Shown here: one piece after another, positions 12,131 through 23,350 of the stretch
Layout of the letters: every line of letters starts with the position of its first letter
How positions within the stretch are numbered: the stretch's first letter is position 1
Source: Aquanectria penicillioides
Taxonomy: Eukaryota > Ascomycota > Sordariomycetes > Hypocreales > Nectriaceae
Length of the DNA: 64,000 bases
Assembly (NCBI GenBank): GCA_003415625.1
Contig: PYIU01000005.1
Location: forward strand, 3,105,001 to 3,169,000
Direction of reading: 5' to 3'
Notes under the pieces: model-generated
What the model saw: the letters and a program-made list of their open reading frames with translations, nothing else
What the model was told of the DNA's origin: nothing
Databases searched by the model: none
Program-made: the position numbers and the translations under genes

Positions 12131-12135
12131 ACAGT
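12131..12135. repeat. Target-site duplication, right copy (ACAGT)
   Basis: Identical to 6624-6628 and abutting the 3' LTR end, so the insertion site and both element edges are fixed to the base. Confidence 0.85.
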
Positions 12136-12291
12136 TGCGAGGACAGAGAGGAAAAAGAAAAAGAAAACACGCAAGAGAGACATATATATCACTTGACTTT
12201 AAGAAAATAATTGAGGTGCATCTCAGTTTTCAAGTAAGCATCTCCTCCTAACCCTCTCCTCGTCTCACCCAGCGCTAATCACGTCATAAGT

Positions 12292-12687
12292 ATGAATCCG
12301 AAAATACGGTGCCAATGCGGCAGCATCCGCTTCTACGCCTCCCTTCCCGAGCCCCTCGACGTCTATTGCTGTCATTGTATTGAATGCCAAAGACAATCAT
12401 CTTCTGCTTTTGGTACCTCGGCCATCTTCCCTGCTGAAGGCATGTGGCCGCTACCAGCGGATGTTCGCTCAAAGTTGGGACTCTGGACTCGCCCGACTGA
12501 CGCGGGCAATACGCTCGAATGCTACTTTTGCAAAGATTGCGGTGTGAGGGTGATCCACCGAAGTATTCTTCCTAATGGCGAACCTAAACCAACGTTGAGC
12601 ATCAAGGGAGGATGCGTGGAAGGCCTCACCTGGAAGAACGCAAAGCATATCTACACTCGGACAGCTAGGGTACCTGTTCCAGAATGA
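12292..12687 (+). CDS. GFA/CENP-V family zinc-binding protein
   Basis: A single-exon gene of 131 aa. It has the cysteine pattern of the GFA (glutathione-dependent formaldehyde-activating enzyme)/CENP-V fold: CxC at residues 7-9, CHCxxC at 27-32 followed by QRQSSSAFG, and CxxC at 80-83. In the family these residues bind structural and catalytic zinc. GFA-like fungal proteins are numerous and mostly uncharacterised, so an actual formaldehyde role is not established here. The length is normal for the family. The ATG lies 156 bp after the copia element's right duplication, so part of its promoter may be displaced. A CACGTCAT motif lies just upstream of the start. Confidence 0.88.
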   Translation: MNPKIRCQCGSIRFYASLPEPLDVYCCHCIECQRQSSSAFGTSAIFPAEGMWPLPADVRSKLGLWTRPTDAGNTLECYFCKDCGVRVIHRSILPNGEPKPTLSIKGGCVEGLTWKNAKHIYTRTARVPVPE

Positions 12688-13130
12688 AGCGATCCTGGAT
12701 CACCTGGGTTTGCAGTTGGGCTGACTGGCGCCTGATGAGGAGAAGAAATAGGGTATGCTCAAATTGATTACCGTCGAATGGTAGCCACTCCAAAGTGTTG
12801 GGCTTTATTATTATGATTATGCATGGTTTTTCTTCTTGTTTAGTACGAGAATATATGTCTTCCAAACAAGAAATCTTGAAATCTATCTTGAAATTGGGTT
12901 AAAATTGGTAGAAGATCTATCCAAGGGCTATTTTCTTTCTAATAGCTGTAATCCTTGTTGCGATCCATTGATGGTGGGCCCATCGGGAATCCGGGGGTGC
13001 GTCGGAGGTATGGTAGCCCACTAAAGCCGATTCCGTGGACCCATCTCCGTCCGAACACCACCACCGCCGCTCCGATCCCAGGTCAGAAAGATGTGCCAAT
13101 ATCATCATAGCGAGGCTTAGCCATGACTAG

Positions 13131-13138
13131 TGACGTCA
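13131..13138. promoter_or_regulatory. CRE-type palindrome TGACGTCA
   Basis: TGACGTCA, extended to the 10-bp palindrome GTGACGTCAC (13130-13139), about 240 bp before the SDR start codon. It matches the consensus bound by fungal ATF/CREB-type bZIP factors. Function is inferred from the match only. Confidence 0.5.
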
Positions 13139-13271
13139 CTTTGATAAGTCGGCCGTGGATGAGCCCGCCTTGTTGGTTCCTGAATTGTTATTTGCAGCCT
13201 TTGCACACATCGAATGGAACGAGGTGGGCGTCTCGGACACGTCGCACGTCCGACGTGATGTGTGCTCGTAG

Positions 13272-13278
13272 TATATAA
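13272..13278 (+). promoter_or_regulatory. TATA box of the SDR gene
   Basis: TATATAA about 100 bp upstream of the ATG at 13376, a normal spacing for a fungal promoter. Confidence 0.55.
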
Positions 13279-13375
13279 TCTTCAGATCCCCAATGGAATC
13301 AAACTATCAACTCACATCAATAATTGGAATCTAAACACATTTCAGCTTTTGCCCTGATTAAGAAGAGACACCACA

Positions 13376-14447
13376 ATGTCGGTACCATCGCAGCTCTTCC
13401 CGCCTTCGCCTACCTTCACAGAAACCTCTCTGCCTTCGTTAGCCTCGAGGGTTTACATCATCACCGGCGCAACCTCTGGAGTTGGATTTGAACTAGCCAA
13501 AATTATCTATTCTAAATCCGCCACGGTGTACCTCGCTGCTCGCAGCGCCTCTAAAATCACTTCCTCTATCGAGACACTTAGGGAGTCTTTACCTGCATCT
13601 GAGGGTCGCTTAGAACCTTTAGAGATTGATCTATCCGACTTGTCATCTATCTCGCTGGCTTCTAAGGCTTTTAGAGAAAGAGAAACGAGACTGGATGGTC
13701 TTGTGTTGAATGCAGGTGTTATGACACCACCCGACGACAGCAGGATCAAGCAAGGGCACGAGCTTCAAATGGGGACAAATTGCCTCGGAGGATATTTTCT
13801 ACTGCGCTTGCTGGAAGATGCAATGATCAGCACTGTAAATATTGCAGAGAAAAACAGTGTCAGAGTGGTTTGGCTGGCCAGCACACTTCAGATCGGTACA
13901 CCCAAGGGTGGCATTATCTGGGACGAGTCAAAGAATGAACCCAAGGTAGTGAAGAACCAGATGGAAAATTACATGATGAGCAAAGTAGGAAACGTCTTTT
14001 TGGCGCATGAAACAGCCGCACGTCTGGGATCTTATGGTATCATGTCGCTGGTATGAAGACACATTGTGAAGTATCGGGTCGATACAACAGCTAACATCCT
14101 CACAGTCTGTGAACCCTGGATTCATGAAAACCGAGCTTCAGAGAAACATGCCAAAGCCTGCTTCTTTTATAATGGTGAGAGTGTTGATCAAAAAGATATA
14201 ATACCATTCTAATACATGATAGGGAGTTGTATTCAAGCCCCCAAAGTTTGGAGCGTACAGTGAATTATTTGGGCTATTGTCTCAGATGACTACCGAGAAG
14301 AACGGCAAATTCATCATTCCATGGGGGCGTTTTGGATGCCTCCCCGATGACATCAAAGCTGGACTCAAAGACAAAACAAGTGGGGGTACAGGTCTGTCGC
14401 AGCGTTTTGTTGAGTGGTGTGAAAGGGAGATTGCACCCTTCATCTGA
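13376..14447 (+). CDS. Short-chain dehydrogenase/reductase (SDR)
   Basis: Three exons, 13376-14050, 14106-14174 and 14223-14447, all joining in phase 0, giving 322 aa. Both introns are short (55 and 48 bp) with GTATGA/GTGAGA donors and CAG/TAG acceptors. The Rossmann cofactor motif TGATSGVG is at residues 30-37 and the structural NAG at 112-114. A catalytic YMMSK (YxxxK) lies at 199-203, with Ser in the preceding WLASTLQ strand. SVNPGFMKTEL then matches the usual PG motif after the active site. This is a classical NAD(P)-dependent SDR, similar in layout to retinol-dehydrogenase-like fungal oxidoreductases; the substrate cannot be read from the sequence. A TATA box and a CRE-like palindrome lie upstream. 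Confidence 0.93.
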
Positions 14448-14865
14448 TGATTGGAGAGACAGGCTGTGTTTTTAAAAATTTCATACTGATAGGCAAACCA
14501 TGAAACATGAATGAATATTGACGATATATTGAGTTTTAAAGTATAGTATCTGAGTTAAAATACTATGTTCCTGTCACATTCGATGGTTTGGTTCGTGAAA
14601 AGATAAGGAAGTGAGTTGGCATTTTTAAGAGCAGTTGGTAAGAACTCAATTATGGAGAGACACCAAATATTTCTATGCAAGGTTGCAATAGCCTTTGGGA
14701 ATAAGTATATTCAACCGGAAAGATTTGACATTGTTTTGCGGAGAACACATAAGTCTTCCCTTCATCCAAAGTAGCCAGACTCTCCTCTGTGGTCCTAATC
14801 TTTGCTTCCCCCTTCAAAGAGTGGTCGATGATGAAAATGAAAAAAAAAATATATTGAAACACTAG
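14448..14865. other. Convergent 3' interval
   Basis: The space between the SDR stop and the stop of the small acidic protein gene. It mainly holds the minus-strand open extension discussed under findings (14650-14865); no other feature is seen. Confidence 0.5.
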
Positions 14866-15234
14866 CTAATAGTCATCATCATCATCATCGTCGTCGTCGT
14901 CATCCTCCATTTCGGATAGAGCTTCGAGGTCGAACATTGTTCCCAGAAGCTCTGGGTAGTTTTCGCTCAGGAAGTTATAGAGTTCCTCAACCGTTCCAGT
15001 GAATTGGATAGTAGGACCACCAGGAGATGTCTCGATATCCCACGTGGGAAAAGTGATGTCATCGTCTGAGGAAAGTTTGTCCTCCGTCAAAGTCAACTCC
15101 TCGGATCTCGGATTGGCATGCTCCTTTATGACTAATATTAGACAAAATATTCATAATGCAAGTGAGGACTGAACAGATACCCCATATACCAAAGTGGCGC
15201 ATAGCGCGGATAAGAGAAATAGGACAGCGCGCAT
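14866..15234 (-). CDS. Candidate small secreted acidic protein with poly-Asp tail
   Basis: Predicted exons 15181-15234 (18 codons) and 14866-15123 (85 codons plus stop), with a 57-bp intron (15124-15180; GTATCT donor, TCTAAT branch-like site, AAG acceptor), giving 103 aa. Exon 1 is almost entirely a signal peptide, MRAVLFLLSALCATLVYG. The mature part starts EHANPRSEELT and carries no Cys. It ends in 11 Asp residues and Tyr, encoded by a GAT/GAC repeat. I do not recognise a family. The intron is chosen because it links the signal peptide to the acidic frame without a stop. The acidic exon alone is better supported than the join. It could be a secreted effector-like or calcium-binding peptide, but this is speculation. 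Confidence 0.5.
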
Positions 15235-16173
15235 TGTTTACCACGGCGAAGGCGGCGTACCTAGAGTGAAGACCCGCGTTCCTACAACATAAGTCTGGCA
15301 TACAATGCGAGGTGCAGGAGCCAGGCCTTTTGTATTTCTTAAACGAGAAACGGTGCTAGTAGCCTCTTACTTCGTCCAACGACCAGGGAGGACCAAAGAC
15401 GCGTAATCGGGCGATCGAACCGATGTCATGTATGGCCAACACAAACTTGCCTACTCCACAATCTCCCCAGAAAACAACATACACGGATAGAAATGGCTGT
15501 CCAAATCAGACCCTGGAACATGGTACCTGAAAAAGCAATGTATATATCGTTTTTTTTTTCCTTGTTGGATGAGGCTCCTACCAATAACCTCCCTCTTAGT
15601 GAACTTCCGTGTTTCATGAACGTTGCTTTAGCCACAATTTGATCTATCAATGAATGAATGAAACATGTAACTAAAAAAAATTCCCCACCCTCCAATGCTC
15701 CAAGGAGCGAGGGGAAAACAGTATACTGAGGGGATCGCTCATTGTTGGGGTTGATGAAAAACGAAGAATCGAGATACGTATGAAAAGCGGCATGGTGTAC
15801 CTGTGCGTTGGGATCTGTTGGATGTGGCAAGGCCAGGATTTATGCGAGACTTGCCTATTTTGGAGACGCGATAGTATGATGCCCGGGGTAAGAACCCGTA
15901 TCTGAGAGAATCACACCATGATGAGCGGCGAGACAAATGGGTTTGTGGTGTTGGTCCAGCACTAAGACACACCTGTTGGGCCAAAAACGACAATAAGACG
16001 TGGCTCGGTTTTTCCTTACTAATGAAGAGTGCTCACATTGATGAGAATAAAAGCTGGCAATAAACCTCCCTGCAAAGCATATGTAAAATGTGCGAATCCT
16101 TGAAGCATCACTGGCGGAGAAACTTCAACCGACAACAAGGCATCCCATAATTTCTTTCATCTCCAACTTATAT
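15235..16173. other. Intergenic interval, no supported gene
   Basis: It should contain the promoter of the small acidic protein gene and the 3' end of the EEP gene. Open frames of up to 134 codons occur but show no motif or coherent composition. Confidence 0.5.
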
Positions 16174-17064
16174 TTATTGCTTTCGAGGCATCTTAAAATC
16201 AACCACCACCGGTCGATGATCTGATATGAAAATGCCGTCATCAAACCTAGTGCTCAATACCGCAAATGAATTAAACTCTAGGCCACTCGGATCCCTGACA
16301 AATATGTGATCGAGCTCTGAGTCATCCGATGCATCGACGGTGAAAGCAGTGTATGTCTTGATATTGCCAAAATGGTGAGCCGCGGACACCACCTCTTTTG
16401 TGTCATGTAAATCCGAAGCCAAGGTCAGGTAAGCCTTGTTCTCTGGTGTGATATTGAGGTCCCCGCCGAGGAATACGGGGAGGGTTTTCTTCTTGTAGGT
16501 GTTCCACTCTACAGTGAGGTTAACAATCAGCTTGGCTGAGTTTTCGCGAGCGGTCTGACCGATGTGGTCAAAGTGGGTGCACATGTAGACAAAGCGAGCT
16601 CCAGAGCTATCGTGACGGAAGCGGGCGACAGTGACAATGCGAGGGAGAGCAGCGTCCCACCCAACAGAACCTGCTTCGTTAGGCGTTTCGCTCAACCAAT
16701 AAGTCGCATTATCTTCAAGTTTCCATACTGAAGGCCGGTAATAGATTGGCGAAAATTCTCCTTGTTGAGCACCATCGTCCCGTCCGACTCCCACATAGGA
16801 CCACTCAGAGCCCAGACCCGAGCTGAGATCCTGAACTTGAGGATATGTTGCTTCTTGGAAGCAAAGCAAAGACTCAGGGCGTCCAGTGGTTTCGTAGTTT
16901 AGTTGGGCCGCCATTAAAGGCTGTCGAACAGACCACAGTTCTTCGCCAGTGCCAGGCGATGAAACAGCCAGCCTTACATTGTAGGTCACTAGCCGCATGT
17001 CGATTGTGCCCGACGAAGCAGCTGCCACTGCCTCGGCGTTGAGTATGAAGTGGCTCAACTTCAT
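16174..17064 (-). CDS. Endonuclease/exonuclease/phosphatase (EEP) superfamily protein
   Basis: A single-exon gene of 296 aa. It shows the ordered EEP (DNase I/Mg-dependent phosphodiesterase) motifs: TYNV with Asn29, FQE with the metal-binding Glu71, GGDLN at 200-204, DH at 252-253 and the C-terminal SDH at 281-283. The length fits small EEP hydrolases of fungi that resemble the CCR4/nocturnin and DNase I-like groups, but without their extra domains. The first ~18 residues are mildly hydrophobic (HFILNAEAVAAASSG), so weak secretion is possible but not clear. The substrate, nucleic acid or phosphoester, is unknown. Confidence 0.9.
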   Translation of the reverse strand: MKLSHFILNAEAVAAASSGTIDMRLVTYNVRLAVSSPGTGEELWSVRQPLMAAQLNYETTGRPESLLCFQEATYPQVQDLSSGLGSEWSYVGVGRDDGAQQGEFSPIYYRPSVWKLEDNATYWLSETPNEAGSVGWDAALPRIVTVARFRHDSSGARFVYMCTHFDHIGQTARENSAKLIVNLTVEWNTYKKKTLPVFLGGDLNITPENKAYLTLASDLHDTKEVVSAAHHFGNIKTYTAFTVDASDDSELDHIFVRDPSGLEFNSFAVLSTRFDDGIFISDHRPVVVDFKMPRKQ

Positions 17065-18740
17065 TTTGATGAGTTAATGGTGAATGATTATGACTAAACG
17101 CCTTGACTAGAAGCGATTGTTGCACTTTGATCAAACCATTCATCTTGATTCGCGTCATTTATAGAAAATTCTACAGATACATTATTTTCTATCTAAGGCC
17201 ATCGGAACAGTTATCACGGAACACGTGGGATTAGAGTACATGGAGTTTCCTAAACGAGAAAACCATCATGTGTCGACCCACAAACAATGGAGGGACTTGT
17301 GTTTTGTTCGGTGATGTGATCAGCACGCACGTGGTAGCACCGAATGGTTTTGAGATGACAGTGAACCCAAACCCATGTCGATAGAGCCGGTTGGTTTCTA
17401 AAATACCGCTCTATCTCTCGGATGAAAAATCGAGAAACAGGTATAGGATGCGGACATATTACCATGTTTTGATACCGAAGTCAGCCATGTGAATATGCTT
17501 AAACTTGGTCGGCTGCGGGGAACTCGTGAGATGGTCGGCGACCATGAATTTAAGACCGGGGCTTCCTAGGGTAGCAGGTCCATTCAGCCTCGACAAGGAG
17601 TCCACATGGCAGAAATCATTAGTTTTGATGAAACCCGAAGGTTTTGGAAAGATGAATGAAATCAGTTCATGGCAACATTCGAGGTTTGGTTGCTGTACCT
17701 GGTGTTCTTGGCGACTGGTGAGTGCAGAACAAACAAACCACCGGTCCAAGGCGAACAGCCATTCGTCACATTTGTCATGGTTGCAGGTGAGACGTAAATG
17801 TTTTGTAGCAATACCATGTATAGAGACGATTTCCTTTATAGTATCATTGCGTTTTAATACTAAAGAAGCCTTATATTGAGATCTTGCATCACGATATCAC
17901 TTTCGCAGTTGTTTGGTGAGACAAACTTCCTGGTTAGTTCGTTGATTCGAAAGGAACTGGTGAGTTGAGGTCAGCGCTTGAAGATCCCACCAATCTGTTT
18001 TGAGCTAGAATAAAAAGTGACTGAGACTGAAATAATTGATTAATTGAATAACTGAAGCTGTACATGAAATCAAGACCAGAAAAGACAATTCGATGGGGAT
18101 GGAGTGGCTAGTGCACGCGGTAGAAGGTCGAGAACTCGCTGTGTCATCGGAAAGCGAGGTTTCAAACTGCAAGGTTATCATGTTCGATCAATGACGGAGA
18201 TTTCGACACAATATCTTTGCGAGATAGTCGATATTCTATTTTCGAAAAATCATGGCCATGATTGACGGGATAAAATATCCGTTTCAAGAGTAAGTGCCAA
18301 ATCCATGGCGACGAAAACGCCTCAGCCGCATTTCATGGCGACAACCGGGGCTCGGGAATAACGATGCGCAACGAGACACAGGAAATTGAATTTCCGCATT
18401 TGCATGAAATCAACGGGCATTACGGAGCACGGCTCGGCAGTTTTAGTTCATCCTGGCCCATCGACGTCGTCTCCAATGGGATGGTCCGCAAGTGGGTATT
18501 CTTTTCCGCTGCACAACCTGGCATGGCGGCGCATGCCCCCACATTATGAGCGTCCCGAGATCATCTCCCCACACGGAACTAGGCTTGTTTTGGTGTGAGG
18601 AGGAGGGTGTCATGACAGATATAGCCGGCTTTGGGAGGCCGAAAACTCTCTCGAGACTTGGAGTCCGCGTCCTGTCTTCCGAACTTCCAGCCGAAACAAT
18701 GGTGGTCATGATGTGGGGGAAAGGAGGGGCAACGGAGAGT
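17065..18740. other. Divergent intergenic interval
   Basis: It separates the EEP gene (-) from the AtuA-like gene (+). Apart from the TATA-type sites at either side I see only short open frames with no family features. Confidence 0.5.
17156..17163 (-). promoter_or_regulatory. TATA box of the EEP gene
   Basis: TATAAATG on the minus strand, about 92 bp upstream of the start codon at 17064. Confidence 0.5.
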
Positions 18741-18748
18741 TATATAAG
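18741..18748 (+). promoter_or_regulatory. TATA box of the AtuA-like gene
   Basis: TATATAAG lies about 120 bp upstream of the ATG at 18865. Confidence 0.55.
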
Positions 18749-18864
18749 TGTCATGGGGATACATCTTGGAGCAGCCAGAGGAAAAGTGAGTCTTTAGGTG
18801 AAGACACAAACATTCTAGGGAAGCAAGACCCTCAACCAGTATTAAGAGGCTTCAACATCCCAAA

Positions 18865-20794
18865 ATGCCTTCAGCAAAGCGAGCAATCCGCATTGCCGGC
18901 TCCTCCGGCGGCTTCTCCGACCGGCAGCGAGCCATCGGCGACCTGGCCAAGAACTGCGATATCGACTGTATCATTGGCGACTGGCTGTCCGAGTGCACCA
19001 TGACGCTCCACGGTGCCCAAAAGACAGAGAATGATCGTCTCCGCAGCGCAGGCCAGCTCAAAGAGGAGCCCGTTGGTCTGTTCGATCCCACCTTCATGGA
19101 GAATATAGCTCCCGCACTGCCTTACCTCAAGTCTAAGAACATCAAGGTTGCTGTCAACGCCGGTGCCAGCGATACCGAGATGCTAGCCAAGCTCGTCGAG
19201 GAGGAGGTCAAGAAGCAAGGCCTGGACTTGAAAGTTGGTTGGGTCAGTGGCGACGAGGTCACAGATACCGTCAAGCGCCTCTATGAGAATGGCGAAGAGT
19301 TTGTCAGCTTGATGACTGGCAAGGCGCTCAAGGAATGGGGACATGAGATTCTCTGCGCCCAGTAAGTTACTATCTTTCTCTCGTTGGAATATCACCCCGG
19401 CAGGACATTGACTTGTTCAAAGGTGTTATCTTGGCGGTGCTGGCATCGCCGAGGCCCTGCGACAGGGCTGCGATATTGTCATCGCCGGCCGAGTTGCAGA
19501 TGCTGCTACAACCATCGGCGCTTCCATGTGGTGGCATGGGTGGGATCGCGAGACCGATCTTGACCAGATTGCTGGCTCGCTCGTGGCTGGCCACTTGATT
19601 GAGTGTTCTGCCTACGTTACTGGCGGCTACTTCTCTGGCTTCAAGCGTCTCATGGACAAGTGCGAGAACCTGGGCTTCCCCATCGCCGAGGTGGAATATG
19701 ACGGTTCATGCATTATTAGCAAGGAGTCTGGAACTGGTGGAGAGGTATCTGTTGGCACTGTCTCTTCGCAGCTCTTGTACGAGATCCAGGGCCCTCTGTA
19801 CTACGGCTCTGATGTTACTGCCAATCTCGAGGGCATTGTCATGAAGGATATTGCCAAGGATCGCGTCCTGGTCACTGGTGTCCGGGGCCTTCCTGCGCCA
19901 TCCACCACCAAGGTCGGCATCACAGCCTTTGGTGGCTACCAGGCCGAGTTCCATTATTACCTCGTTGGCCTTGACCTCGAGGAGAAGGCCGAGTGGACGG
20001 AGCGACAGATCCGCCACTCCATCGGCGACCAGATCAAGGACTTGACATGCCTCAAGTTTACTCTCAACGGCTACTCGCCCGAGAACCCCCGTAACCAAGA
20101 AGTCTCCACTGTCGATTTCCGCATTTTCATGCAGACCAAGAACAAGGCTCTCGTCGACAAGTTCACCCTCGACGTCCCCGGCTTCAACCGCTGGTGCATG
20201 GAGAACTTCCTACAGAGCTGCCCTGGCGCAACCCTGGGCAACGACCAGCGCCAGAGCGAGGGCAAGCCCTTCTACGAGTACTACGTGACGCTTCTGCCTC
20301 AAAAGGAGGTCAAGCACCGCGTCGAGCTGCCCTGGGCCAACAAGGCGATCGAAATCCCCGTCCAGGACAACACCCGTCCCGACTACCCCCGCGATCAGAA
20401 GTCGTATGAGACTAAGAACCCTGTCGATCTGTCGACCTTTGGCCCCACGACTCGCGGCCCTCTGGGCTGGATCGTCGGAGGCCGCTCCGGCGACAAGGCC
20501 TCGGACGCAAATGTGGGCTTCTATGTGCGCCACGAAGACGAGTGGGACTGGCTGCGCAGCATTCTCACCATCGACAAGATCCACCAGCTGCTTGAGGGCA
20601 GCAACAAGGGCAAGAAGATCGAGCGCTTCGAGATCCCCGGTATTCGCGCTGTGCACTTCCTCGTAAGAGACCACCTGGACCGTGGATACAACTCGACGAG
20701 CGAGTACGACACGCTGGGCAAGAATATCTGCGAGTACTTACGGGCGAAGCATGTGGAGCTGCCCAACAAGTTCCTCCGGAGAGGCCGGATTTAA
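18865..20794 (+). CDS. AtuA/DUF1446 (acyclic terpene utilisation) family protein
   Basis: Two exons, 18865-19361 and 19423-20794, joined through a 61-bp intron with GTAAGT donor and AAAG acceptor, giving 622 aa. The N-terminal part matches the AtuA pattern: IRIAGSSGGFSDR, CDIDCIIGDWLSECTM, a DPTFMENIAPALPYL stretch, AVNAGASD, then CYLGGAGIAEAL, IVIAGRVADAA and HLIECSAYVTGGYF. The C-terminal ~130 residues (GPLGWIVGGRSGDKASDANVGF) fit the small domain often fused in fungal and bacterial homologues. AtuA family proteins accompany geranyl-CoA catabolism in Pseudomonas; in fungi their reaction is not established. No carboxylase or CoA-ligase genes lie nearby, so the family name is better than a pathway claim. 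The gene is convergent with the ferric reductase, 114 bp apart. Confidence 0.93.
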
Positions 20795-20908
20795 ATAGCA
20801 CGTTAGAACCATTTATACACAAAAAAGATAGGTGAAGTTATTCATTAATTTTACGCTTATTTTATGTTCACTTTTCCCCCGGTTAGACTTGGGCTATGTA
20901 TGTGGGTT

Positions 20909-23149
20909 TTACCACGCCAGCGTCTCCTCTATCAACCGGACCACGGCCCCATGGCGAGCCAGAGCAGCTACAGTATATCGTACCTCATCGCACATCGCTA
21001 AGGGACCACAGACAATGACGCTGGTGCCCCGGCTTCCCGCCTGTACAATTTCCTCCTCTAGAATCTGCCTGACATTGAGGCGAGAGCCTACTGTGATATG
21101 CGCCTGAATGCGGCCCCAGGTCCCCTTGGTGCCGTCGCCTTGTCCAAGGAGCATGCCTTCGACTGCATCCACCAGGCCGCGAGTTCGGTTCCCCCAGAAA
21201 AGCTTGGTGGTTCCAATGGGCTCATACAAGCTGAGAGAGCTGTTCAGGGCAGGCAGCACGGCAGTGATACCGACACCACCGGCGATGCAGATGACGTTGG
21301 GATATTCAGCAGTGGGAGCAAACTTGGCGTCAGTACCTTGGACAGAAGTCCTGCCCTCGGGACCGTAGGTAGCCTCGATAAGAATAGGAACGCCTCCCTT
21401 AACGCCAGCCTTGGAAGCTAGAAGCTTGGTTAAGCCACTGTGGGGGTGGATGAACAGAGTGATGCCGTGTTGGCCGTGGCTGCGAGTGGCAATGGTGCGA
21501 GTCTTAGTCGTGATGCCCCCTTCCTTCTTGGAGCCGGAGTCGACAGCAACAGTTGAACCCTCAGTGTCAGAGTCGGAAGGAAATCGAAGAGCCTCGCCGG
21601 AACCATTGGGATCACAAGGGTTGAGGCTGACAATGGAGAAGGGGTGATTCTCCCACATGCGCCATGATAGAGTGGGGAAGTAAGCATAGCAGTATCCGTG
21701 AGCGTCAACGCCGGGGATGTCAACTCGGATGTACTCGTTATCAACCTTGGTGACATATGCCCGCTTGATGCCGTGCTTCGAGACTCGGGCAATGCGCATC
21801 AGACGGTCGAAGCCCCAGATGGCGATGGCGACTAACAGCCAAACGTCGTAACCATTCTCGCCATCGTAGAGGAGCCTGATGTGGTACCAGGCACCGACCA
21901 AGGCCACAATAGCCAGGGCGATATGGCCAATCAGGAAGATCTCATACCACCGAATCCGAATGGGCAGCATGGACAGAGGAATCAACAAACTAAGGGACAA
22001 AGTGGCGATGATACCCCAGTACCAGTAAGGCTGCTCGGCGGACTCAGTGTGGGATCCCTTAGAAACAACAATCTGGAGCCATATGGCCGAGTGAAGACAC
22101 GCCTGAAGGGTGCAAATGGTGGCAATCCAACGGTGGACAAGGAGAAAAGTTGAGTGGCTCCAGTTGGTCACCCACATGAGCATGTTGTTTCTGCCTGCGT
22201 AGAGGATGAGGAGGGGGAAGTTGGCCAAGCAGAGCATTCCGACTCTGCTGGCGATGTTTCGAGTCATCTCATAGGTGCGGTCAGGGTACCAAGAGTTGGG
22301 AGTGAAACGAGGGTAACCAGCAAACGATGCTAGAGTATTCAAGCCGAGCAGGTAGAGGATGAGGATGGCTTGGCCACGGGTGGGGATCATAGCCAAGCCT
22401 AGAACAGGAACGTTGTGCCGCTTGCCGAAGACAGGCGGGTCAATGAAGTAAGCATAAAACCTGCTTCGAACCTTGGCCGGCCAAGGCAAAAGCCGGAGGA
22501 GGGAGAGGCCCACGGGAGAAACAGCACCGGCGAGGAAGACAAGAAGCCTGGAGTGGAGGAAGTCGGTGTTAGTGAACTGACTTCTTGCCAATGACTGATG
22601 TGTGAGGAGACATGAGTATACTCACGAGTACATGGCCTGGTTCTTGGCGAGGATGGAGCGGCCGTGGACACTGTTGTAGTAGCCGAGCCACTCTTCGTCA
22701 GTGATGAAGATGGTGCGGTTCAGAATCGCGTCATTGCCCATTGGCTCAGGTGAGTTCTTCTGGTCAACCTGGGCCAGAGCCTCGGCATAGGTATACTTGA
22801 CGACAATGCCCGGCTCGTCGACGCCGTCGAAGACTCCCTCCTCCCAGAACTCATCGATAGAGGAAATCTTGCTGTACTTCTCGCACCGTTGGTGGACGCA
22901 CCAAGCAACAGTAGTGAGATAGGAGGCGTCATTGGCGAAGCAGGAAGGGGAAGGGTATTCTTCCGCAATCTCAGTGTCGTTCATGCCCTTGTACTCAGGG
23001 CACATCAGAGCGTAGGGGGTGGCGAATCTGCAGGCGTAGGCGCAAATGTTGTTGTATACTACGGTGCCATAGCCAATGAGAGGCTCAGCATTGGCGGCTG
23101 GCACGATGAGGAGGGCCGCGGTGGCGGTAAGGGAGGAGAAGAGCCTCAT
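20909..23149 (-). CDS. Ferric reductase transmembrane component (FRE family)
   Basis: Two exons, 22626-23149 and 20909-22547, with a 78-bp intron (GTGAGT donor, CACTAAC branch, CAG acceptor), giving 720 aa. A signal peptide (about residues 1-21) precedes a Cys-rich extracellular region with N-glycosylation sites. The membrane core carries paired haem histidines with identical spacing: H313/H327 and H383/H397. HPFS at 476-479 is the FAD-binding motif. GGVGIT, about residue 600, and VCGP near the C-terminus form the NADPH-binding part. The family moves electrons from cytosolic NADPH across the plasma membrane to reduce extracellular Fe(III) or Cu(II) before uptake. No permease or multicopper oxidase gene is adjacent. 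GATA-type sites (GATAA/GATAAG, near 23227 and 23457) lie upstream, but control by the siderophore GATA factor is only a possibility. Confidence 0.95.
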
Positions 23150-23350
23150 CTCGTTTGGTCTTCCAAGTGGACAGGTTTAACACCAGAACAAGACTGGCGA
23201 ACAAAGCGGGCAGATTGTAGAATAGATAACCAGTTGATCCAGCCTGGCTAGCTGATCCGTAGTGTATAAGAGAGGAGTGGAGAAGGGGAAGCAAGGACTT
23301 TGCGATGTTGATCCCGTTGAGCAATCAGTATGGGCCGAGTCGGAGACTAG

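Larger units (their letters stand above)
12688..13375. other. Intergenic interval and SDR promoter
   Basis: It contains the 3' end of the GFA-type gene and the promoter of the dehydrogenase gene. The supported sites are the CRE-like palindrome and TATA box listed separately. A stretch near 13230-13258 also carries several ACGTC/GACGT half sites. Confidence 0.6.

Noticed and set aside
18492..18797. Short plus-strand frames before the AtuA-like gene
   Set aside because: They overlap its TATA box and leader and show no family features.
18865..23149. A terpene-degradation cluster around the AtuA-like gene
   Set aside because: No carboxylase, CoA-ligase or dehydrogenase partners are adjacent; the neighbour is a ferric reductase.
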